From NCBI GenBank assembly GCA_030036915.1, contig JASHSC010000020.1:1-7579 (forward strand): a DNA stretch of 7,579 nucleotides. Direction: 5' to 3'. This stretch comes from Terriglobia bacterium. GTDB taxonomy: Bacteria > Acidobacteriota > Terriglobia > UBA7540. A model generated the notes under the pieces. That model worked only from the letters and a program-made list of their open reading frames with translations. It had not been told where the DNA came from and did no database searches. Shown piece after piece: positions 1-4,833 of the stretch; the first letter of the stretch is position 1; the number at the start of each line of letters is the position of its first letter. Made by a program: the position numbers and the translations under genes.

Positions 1-318
1 ATTGCCTGAAGGCTGGGTCTGGTGGTGTGAAATAACCCTTTCTTCTTACCATACCCGCCGCTAGCTCGCAAGGGATTCGGGAACATTTGCAGTGGTGCAG
101 TTTGATGTAGAGGCTGCTTTACGCCGCAATATGGCGAGGTGAACTCACCGCAACAAATTCAAACCGCGCCATTGCCGGGGCATTGACGCCGCATCAGGGA
201 ATGGCCTACGGTGGAGTCTCCCGTCGCCTCAGCGTCAGCTATTTCTTCAGTCTTCGTCCCATTTTGGGTCGCAGTTTATAGTTCAGCGCTCCGACCTCTG
301 GAGCGTTGACCTGTATTC
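1..318. other. Intergenic stretch, no gene recognised
   Basis: No open frame here resembles a protein I know. The plus frame open at the left edge stops at about position 63 after some 20 codons. A minus-strand ATG at 50-52 could begin a gene running off the left edge, but it has no good Shine-Dalgarno and only 17 codons are visible. The stretch contains a 12-base dyad (GGTGA-AC-TCACC, 138-149) and a hairpin at 283-309 that follows the stop codon of the phosphoesterase gene. No tRNA or riboswitch signature was seen. Confidence 0.5.
283..309 (-). terminator. Hairpin after the DHH phosphoesterase gene, possible terminator
   Basis: Bases 283-292 (TCAGCGCTCC) pair with 300-309 (GGAGCGTTGA) around a 7-base loop. 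This gives ten pairs including one G-U. The hairpin starts ten bases beyond the TAG stop (319-321) of the minus-strand gene, which is the right place for a terminator. It has no T-run on either side, so a classical Rho-independent mechanism is not shown. It could instead be a 3'-end stabilising stem or a pause site. Confidence 0.45.
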
Positions 319-1281
319 CTAACCCCTGCTCTTGCGAAGTTCTTCCACGATTTGCTCCGCCACTTGGTGTGCGTGGTCCAAGTCCAGGGGCGGCAGCGAG
401 ATGGCTGCTACCTTGGCATGACCTCCGCCCCCATATTTCTCGCAAATGCTCGCCAAATTGGCATTTTTAGGTGCGTTATTCCACGGATTGCTGCCCACGG
501 CGATTTTGATACGCTCTTTCGACCGGCTGATCCCCACACAATATATCGAATCGGGAAAAAGATAATAGGGAATGAATTTATTAAAGCCCTCCACCGGCAG
601 GTCCGAGAGGTCAAAGAAGACAACCCCGTCTTGAAGCTCCGCGCGGCCGCGAATCAGCTCAATGGATTTCAAATGCTGGGCGTAAAGGTCCTTAAACGCC
701 TCTTGGATGTGCGGCAGCGCCACGATTTCCTCGAGCGGCCTCGAGAGAAGCTCCGGAATCAGGCGGGCGCAAAAGTCCAGCTCGTTGAGCCCTTCAATGA
801 CCAGGGTCAGTTGCGTAGCGGGCTCGCGCATTTCCACGGCCGTGCGAATGTCGGGATACTGGGCCCCATCGATCAAATCCGCCCAGTAGACCAGTTCATC
901 CAAATCCGGCGCCTTGAAACCGAATTTCTGGCCGGCAATATCGGCAATGAATTTGGTGCACGACTTGTAATCCGGCCCGTAGAATTTCTTGCCGTTCTGG
1001 TGAGTGCGGAAGTGCGCTGCGTCGGCCTCCGTCAGGAAGGCGCTTTGATGATGATCGAACCACCAGGTGAGGCGGTCGGAGCTGGAGTATTTGAAATCGA
1101 CAATCACATTCTCATCGGCGTTGAACAAGTCAGCGTCAAACAACTGGCCAGCGCGATGCATCATTCCGCGATAGCGAAAATCCGCTTTCCCATCGATGCA
1201 CTGGCGGTAGAAACGCGTGAACACCGCCGCCGAGCAGGCGCCATCGAAACACCGGTCGTGAAAACAGACAAGAACTGACAT
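319..1281 (-). CDS. DHH/DHHA1-family phosphoesterase-like protein
   Basis: This 320-residue protein belongs by motif to the DHH superfamily of metal-dependent phosphoesterases, which includes NrnA-like nanoRNases, cyclic-dinucleotide phosphodiesterases and RecJ relatives. The N-terminal metal site is visible as HDRCFDG (H8, D13), an aspartate in VDFKY (D62), the signature FDHH (D76-H77-H78) and WADLIDG (D135/D138). The C-terminal DHHA1 substrate-binding motif GGGGH is at 284-288. Motif I reads HxxCFDG rather than the commoner HxxPDxD; related DHH proteins with HxxCPDG exist, so this is probably a subfamily trait and not damage. It has no signal peptide or membrane segment, so it is probably cytoplasmic. 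I chose ATG at 1281 because homology begins right there. The frame is open upstream to a TTG at 1371, but those 30 residues are Gly/Pro-rich and unlike the family. A GGGAGGAGG purine stretch lies 19 bases upstream, farther than ideal. The gene stands alone, divergent from the GloVer-repeat gene. The substrate cannot be told from sequence. Confidence 0.85.
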   Translation of the reverse strand: MSVLVCFHDRCFDGACSAAVFTRFYRQCIDGKADFRYRGMMHRAGQLFDADLFNADENVIVDFKYSSSDRLTWWFDHHQSAFLTEADAAHFRTHQNGKKFYGPDYKSCTKFIADIAGQKFGFKAPDLDELVYWADLIDGAQYPDIRTAVEMREPATQLTLVIEGLNELDFCARLIPELLSRPLEEIVALPHIQEAFKDLYAQHLKSIELIRGRAELQDGVVFFDLSDLPVEGFNKFIPYYLFPDSIYCVGISRSKERIKIAVGSNPWNNAPKNANLASICEKYGGGGHAKVAAISLPPLDLDHAHQVAEQIVEELRKSRG

Positions 1282-1341
1282 AACGTTGAAGTTGAGGCAG
1301 CCTCCTCCCGGCCCGGGCGCCTCAATGCGGGCGAAACTGTC

Positions 1342-1371
1342 AAAGTTGCCCGTGCCGGTGGAAATTGTCAA
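1342..1371 (-). promoter_or_regulatory. Candidate promoter of the phosphoesterase gene
   Basis: On the minus strand a perfect TTGACA (1371 down to 1366) is followed after 18 bases by AACTTT (1347-1342). The -35 is ideal, but the -10 matches TATAAT at only two positions. It would start transcription about 50 bases before the ATG at 1281. Its position, just upstream and in the right direction, is the main support. If real, the TTG at 1371 cannot be the start codon, because it would lie inside the -35. Confidence 0.3.
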
Positions 1372-1514
1372 GGGAAAATGGGAGCTAGCTCTCGATTTTC
1401 CAGTCCTCGCTACTTAAAAAATGCCTTGAGTCGCAGGATGGTGCTCAACGGTTTATCCTTCGGTTTGTATCTCCGATCCGACGGACGATCAGAGCACGGA
1501 GCAAGAGAGCGTTT

Positions 1515-1534
1515 GACTCGAAATATCTCGAGTC
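1515..1534. repeat. Perfect 7-bp inverted repeat in divergent intergenic region
   Basis: GACTCGA (1515-1521) and TCGAGTC (1528-1534) are exact reverse complements separated by six A/T-rich bases. A related imperfect palindrome, GAGTGACTC, lies at 1550-1558. The site sits about 100 bases upstream of the candidate plus-strand promoter at 1617-1645 and upstream of the phosphoesterase promoter. It could be an operator for a dimeric regulator or an RNA hairpin. No T-run follows it. Confidence 0.4.
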
Positions 1535-1563
1535 TTGCACTTGGGTGTAGAGTGACTCAGCTA

Positions 1564-1600
1564 CGGCTTCTCGTCGCGAGCCGCAACCCTGGCGCAGGGT
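1564..1600. repeat. Two adjacent short GC-rich hairpins
   Basis: CGGCT (1564-1568) pairs with AGCCG (1579-1583). Two bases later ACCCT (1586-1590) pairs with AGGGT (1596-1600). Both stems are perfect 5-mers. They lie directly upstream of the candidate -35 at 1617, so they would not be in the transcript of the downstream gene if that promoter is used. Stems this short occur by chance in GC-rich DNA, so their function is uncertain. Confidence 0.3.
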
Positions 1601-1616
1601 GAGGGTTCTGAAATCA

Positions 1617-1645
1617 TTGACATTATTTCATCAATGTATTGAAAT
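1617..1645 (+). promoter_or_regulatory. Candidate sigma-70-type promoter for the GloVer-repeat gene
   Basis: A perfect -35 (TTGACA, 1617-1622), a 17-base spacer and a four-of-six -10 (TGAAAT, 1640-1645) lie in the only A/T-rich patch of this intergenic region. Transcription would start near 1652 and give a leader of about 110 bases before the ATG at 1765. Two overlapping dyads cover the promoter: CATTGA/TCAATG (1615-1620 with 1631-1636) and TATTTCA/TGAAATA (1624-1630 with 1640-1646). A regulator binding there would directly cover the -35 to -10 region. Confidence 0.5.
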
Positions 1646-1747
1646 ATGCTGACATCATGGAATACTCGGCGGGGTAAGCCGGCTGCTCCGCCACTCCGGG
1701 CGACCGTTTCATCAGTGGGCCAGGAAATAACTCGCACTCCAGAAAAT

Positions 1748-1763
1748 AGACCTTGGAGGGTCT
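1748..1763 (+). promoter_or_regulatory. Shine-Dalgarno displayed in a small hairpin loop
   Basis: GGAGG at 1755-1759 lies five bases before the ATG at 1765 and decides this start over the upstream in-frame TTG at 1753. AGACC (1748-1752) can pair with GGTCT (1759-1763), leaving TTGGAG as a six-base loop. The core of the ribosome-binding site would then sit in the loop, one base before the start codon. Whether the stem forms, and whether it helps or hinders initiation, is inference. Confidence 0.6.
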
Positions 1764-1764
1764 C

Positions 1765-4008
1765 ATGAGCGAACACACTCGACCCTCTTTCTTGGCAGGA
1801 ATATTGACGTGGCTTGACCGGAACAGGACGTGCACGGTCCTGCGGCCTCCAGAAGGCGGGCCGACCACCGCGCCTCTCTTTCACCGAGAACCCGGAAGCC
1901 TGCATCGCAGCCTGCGCATGCTAGTGCTCTGCATGACCTTTGGACTGAGCTTGGCGGCAGGTCCGGCGGGCAAGGCACAGACTTTGACCACGCTTTACAG
2001 CTTTTGTGCGCAAAACAACTGCGCCGACGGCCAAATCCCTTACACGGTGCTAGTGCAGGGCAGGGACGGCAACTTCTACGGGACAACAATTGAGGGCGGG
2101 GCCTACAGCGAAGGAACCGTCTACAAAATCACTCCCGGCGGCACCCTAACCACGCTTTACAGTTTTTGCGCGGATTTCAACGATTCCTCCTGCCTCGATG
2201 GCCAGAGCCCCGACGGAAACCTGGTTCCGGGCAGCGATGGCAACTTCTATGGGACCACCTACGGTGGTGGGGCCAACAGTTCCGGCACCATCTTCAGAAT
2301 CACTCCCAGAGGCTCCCTGACCACACTTTACAGCTTTTGCGCGCAAAGCGACTGCACGGACGGCAGCTATCCTTACGCGGGGCTGATCCAGGCCAGCAAC
2401 GGCAACTTCTACGGGACCACCTACGGTGGCGGGACCAACGGTTCCGGCACCGTCTTCAGACTCACGCCCAGCGGCGACCTGACCACGCTCTACAGCTTTT
2501 GCTCGCAAATCAACTGCGGGGACGGCGAATACCCTTATGCAGGGCTGATCCAGGGAAACGACGGTAACTTCTATGGGACAACGGAATATGGCGGCGTCAG
2601 GAACCATGGCACCGTCTTCAGACTCACGCCCAGCGGCGACCTGACTACGCTCTACAGCTTCTGCTCGCAAGTCAACTGTGGGGACGGCGAGTATCCTGTC
2701 GCAGGGCTGATTCAGGCCAGCAACGGCAATCTCTACGGGACAACACATGAGGGCGGGGTTACGCTCAGCGGTGGCGGAACAATCTTCAAGATCACGCCCA
2801 GCGGGGCCCTAACTACGGTTTACAGCTTTTGCTCGCAAGCGTACTGCACGGACGGCCACTTCCCCTACGCGGGGCTGTCTCAGGGCAGCGACGGCAACTT
2901 TTACGGGACAACATATAGTGGTGGGGCCAACTTTTCCGGCAGCATCTTCAAAATCACCCCTACCGGCGCCCTGACCACAGTTTACAGTTTTTGTGCGCAA
3001 GACAACTGCCCGGACGGCAATGATCCCGTCGCGGGGCTGACTCAGGGCAGCGACGGCAACTTCTACGGCACAACAGAAGATGGCGGGGCCAATCAAGGCG
3101 GCACAGTTTTCAGGTTGGCGGTCTTTCCGTTTGCGGTGCTCGCGCCTACCAGCCTGGCTTTTTCACAGCAGGCGGTCAACACGCCGAGCGCGATGCAGTC
3201 GGTCATCGTGTCCAACACCGGGACCGGCAGCATGACCGTTTCCAGTATTGCAATTACCGGCGACGACTTCTCCCAGACCGACGATTGCATCAACAGCCTG
3301 GCTGCCGGGGAGGGTTGCGCGATTAACGTTACCTTCTCCCCCACGGGCACCGGTTTGACTGCCGCCACCCTGACCGTCGCCGACAACAGCAGCGGCGTGG
3401 CCGGCAGCACCCAGACGCTGTCATTGAGCGGGACAGGGTTTGAGCCCGTCGTAAGCGAGCCGGGCCCCCCGGTTGTTCTCCCGCCCCCCGATAACCCGGA
3501 GCCGCCTCAACCACCGGTGACGAGCCCCGAGCCTGGGCAGCCAGCCGCTCCCGGCCCCTCTGCATCGCCCTTCGGAGTGGGACCGGGCCGGCAGGTTCAT
3601 TCTCCGATGTCCCCCTTGGTAGCAACCAGCCCATCTGCGACGACTTCCGCCCCCGCTGTAAGATTTTCTTCCTCGTCACTCCTCTTCTTCGGGCAGACGG
3701 TCGGTTCCAGCAGCAGTGCCCAGGTCATCAAACTGAGCAACCCCGGTGACGCCCCCATTCCAATTTCCAGCATTACCGCGAGCGGGGACTTTCAGCAAAC
3801 CAATGACTGTGGAAGTTCCCTGGAGGCCGGCGCGCAGTGCACCATTTCGGTGACCTTCAAGCCGGGAACGGCGGGAGAGAAAACCGGCACGCTGACCATC
3901 ACCCGGAAGGATGCCGGACCGCAGGGCAGCACGCAGACGGTAAGCTTGAGCGGCACCGGGACGGAGCCTATGGTGCATCCTCCGGCGGGCAAAGCCGCAC
4001 AGGAGTAA
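1765..4008 (+). CDS. Secreted GloVer tandem-repeat protein with two ASH (choice-of-anchor D-like) domains
   Basis: This 747-residue protein is built of extracytoplasmic modules. The start is set by GGAGGG just before ATG 1765. A hydrophobic segment (about residues 52-66, starting MLVLCMTFGLSL) ends in GKA-Q, a plausible signal-peptidase site near 71/72. The preceding 50 residues make an unusually long N-region. Translation from the internal ATG at 1918 would give a normal signal peptide but lacks a Shine-Dalgarno. Residues 74 to about 452 hold seven repeats, each starting LTT(L/V)YSFC and carrying DGNFYGTT and a GT(V/I)F-type strand. This matches the GloVer tandem-repeat family (TIGR03803). 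Every repeat carries a Cys pair. Two Ig-like ASPM/SPD-2/Hydin domains follow (about 457-558 and 632-732), each with two Cys and ending LSLSGTG. A Pro-rich linker (about 559-631) joins them. No C-terminal membrane or sorting anchor is visible. Function is unknown; a secreted binding or surface role is inferred. It is convergent with the DUF4870 gene. Confidence 0.85.
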   Translation: MSEHTRPSFLAGILTWLDRNRTCTVLRPPEGGPTTAPLFHREPGSLHRSLRMLVLCMTFGLSLAAGPAGKAQTLTTLYSFCAQNNCADGQIPYTVLVQGRDGNFYGTTIEGGAYSEGTVYKITPGGTLTTLYSFCADFNDSSCLDGQSPDGNLVPGSDGNFYGTTYGGGANSSGTIFRITPRGSLTTLYSFCAQSDCTDGSYPYAGLIQASNGNFYGTTYGGGTNGSGTVFRLTPSGDLTTLYSFCSQINCGDGEYPYAGLIQGNDGNFYGTTEYGGVRNHGTVFRLTPSGDLTTLYSFCSQVNCGDGEYPVAGLIQASNGNLYGTTHEGGVTLSGGGTIFKITPSGALTTVYSFCSQAYCTDGHFPYAGLSQGSDGNFYGTTYSGGANFSGSIFKITPTGALTTVYSFCAQDNCPDGNDPVAGLTQGSDGNFYGTTEDGGANQGGTVFRLAVFPFAVLAPTSLAFSQQAVNTPSAMQSVIVSNTGTGSMTVSSIAITGDDFSQTDDCINSLAAGEGCAINVTFSPTGTGLTAATLTVADNSSGVAGSTQTLSLSGTGFEPVVSEPGPPVVLPPPDNPEPPQPPVTSPEPGQPAAPGPSASPFGVGPGRQVHSPMSPLVATSPSATTSAPAVRFSSSSLLFFGQTVGSSSSAQVIKLSNPGDAPIPISSITASGDFQQTNDCGSSLEAGAQCTISVTFKPGTAGEKTGTLTITRKDAGPQGSTQTVSLSGTGTEPMVHPPAGKAAQE
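1984..3117 (+). repeat. Seven in-frame tandem repeats of about 162 bp
   Basis: Repeat units begin at 1984, 2146, 2317, 2479, 2641, 2809 and 2971. Spacings are 162, 171, 162, 162, 168 and 162 bases, so all length changes are multiples of three. Each unit encodes one 54-57-residue GloVer repeat. The closest pair spans 2446-2554 and 2608-2716 (109 bases, offset 162), with about ten mismatches by hand count, mostly at third codon positions. The units probably arose by internal duplication, with the middle ones copied or homogenised most recently. Confidence 0.9.
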
Positions 4009-4034
4009 ACCTTCTTTCTGTTTTTGGAAGATCT

Positions 4035-4059
4035 TGGGGCCGAACGGCGTTCGGCCCCA
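4035..4059. terminator. Strong hairpin between convergent genes
   Basis: TGGGGCCGAAC (4035-4045) pairs perfectly with GTTCGGCCCCA (4049-4059) around a three-base loop, giving 11 bp. It lies 27 bases after the TAA of the GloVer-repeat gene and 87 bases after the stop of the convergent DUF4870 gene. It is therefore well placed to act as a shared bidirectional terminator. Neither strand has a T-run after the stem; the nearby T-rich stretch (4012-4025) precedes it on the plus strand. It may work as a stem barrier or with Rho. Confidence 0.6.
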
Positions 4060-4146
4060 GATGGGGAAGGAACTGCACACTTCGGGATATTCCGAGGCAA
4101 GCGATATCGACCCGGAAATCCCACCGGGCGAAAGTACGCATCCGAA

Positions 4147-4614
4147 TTACTTGGACGCTTGCTGATCCGCGAGCTTGCCGATGACCGGCAGCATGAATTT
4201 CTCGCCGCTGTAGGCCTTGTAGATCATGAAGATCACGAGGATTAACGATCCTAGTCCTATGGTCAGCCAGATGAGGGTGTCCAGGATCCAGCCGACGACG
4301 GGGACAAAGGCCAGGATGAACCCCACGAACATCATCGCAATCGACAACACAAACATGGTGGCTGCGAAAAAGAGGCACTGGAAGGAGTGGAACTTGATGA
4401 ATTTGTCTTTGTTGTACGGGTCCATCACCAGGAACAATATCGCCGGGATAATGGTAACGTAGGCCAGCGCACCCGCAACATTGGGAGCCAAGCCGCTTCC
4501 CGCGCCTGCCGCCGGCGCCGCAGCCACCGCCCCGCCACCTACTGGTGCGCCACAAGCCGCGCAAAATGTTACACCATCGCCTAACTGACCACCGCACTTT
4601 GCACAGAATGCCAT
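4147..4614 (-). CDS. Zinc-ribbon DUF4870 small membrane protein
   Basis: This 155-residue protein starts with a treble-clef zinc ribbon, CxxC-x10-CxxC (C4, C7, C18, C21). An Ala/Gly-rich linker (about 25-42) follows, then a hydrophobic DUF4870-type domain. Likely membrane helices are about 44-64, 76-104 and 109-133; the second is long enough to be two. The family hallmark is the KFIKFHSFQ stretch (residues 71-79) after the first helix. DUF4870 proteins are small inner-membrane proteins of unknown function. The four Cys should face the cytoplasm and bind zinc. The start is well supported by AAAGGAG seven bases before the ATG. The gene lies 219 bases downstream of the TonB-dependent receptor on the same strand. 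That gap favours its own promoter, though I found no clear one. Its 3' end faces the GloVer-repeat gene. Confidence 0.87.
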   Translation of the reverse strand: MAFCAKCGGQLGDGVTFCAACGAPVGGGAVAAAPAAGAGSGLAPNVAGALAYVTIIPAILFLVMDPYNKDKFIKFHSFQCLFFAATMFVLSIAMMFVGFILAFVPVVGWILDTLIWLTIGLGSLILVIFMIYKAYSGEKFMLPVIGKLADQQASK

Positions 4615-4833
4615 GTTCTAATCTCCTTTCGCGGAATCCTTAGGGGCCTAGCGCTTCGACCCGCTCTTGGCCCGCGATTCCAGTTCGCGTTATCCGCTTG
4701 CTGTAAGGAAGCTATTTGACACCAACAGGCATCCTATTCCTATCACAAAGCCCGCAGCGAAACAAGCGGGAAATGTGCGGGTTCCAATCAACGCATCCTT
4801 CGCAAAAATCAACACCCTTGCGGCGCAGCCTGC
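4615..4833. other. Intergenic gap between receptor and DUF4870 genes
   Basis: These 219 bases separate two minus-strand genes. Visible in them are the Shine-Dalgarno of the DUF4870 gene (rightward complement of 4622-4628) and a weak hairpin at 4751-4770. I found no convincing -35/-10 pair on the minus strand, although some promoter for the downstream gene is expected here. No small gene or RNA was recognised. Confidence 0.5.
4751..4770 (-). terminator. Weak hairpin downstream of the receptor gene
   Basis: CCCGC (4751-4755) pairs with GCGGG (4766-4770) over a ten-base loop, 63 bases past the receptor stop. On the minus strand it is followed by CTTTGTG, too short for a true T-run. A second GCGGG at 4777-4781 offers an alternative pairing. 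It may contribute to termination of the receptor transcript, but the evidence is thin. Confidence 0.28.

Noticed and set aside
1..52. Possible minus-strand gene start at ATG 50-52 running off the left edge
   Set aside because: Only 17 codons are visible, there is no good Shine-Dalgarno, and nothing in the peptide is recognisable.
352..1278. Long plus-strand open frame (308 codons) opposite the DHH gene
   Set aside because: It begins with TTG, has no recognisable domain, and mirrors a gene with complete DHH and DHHA1 motifs. Open frames antisense to GC-rich genes are common by codon bias.
1652..1764. Riboswitch in the leader of the GloVer gene (cyclic di-GMP or cobalamin type considered)
   Set aside because: The leader is GC-rich and can form stems, but I found none of the conserved cores of these classes.
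2146..3096. Minus-strand open frames with a repetitive Val/Ala-rich translation inside the GloVer gene
   Set aside because: They are antisense readings of the 162-base repeats; the repetition comes from the real gene on the plus strand.
1984..3117. CRISPR-like or mobile repeat array
   Set aside because: The repeats are about 162 bases, contiguous, in frame and protein-coding with no spacers, so they are protein domain repeats.
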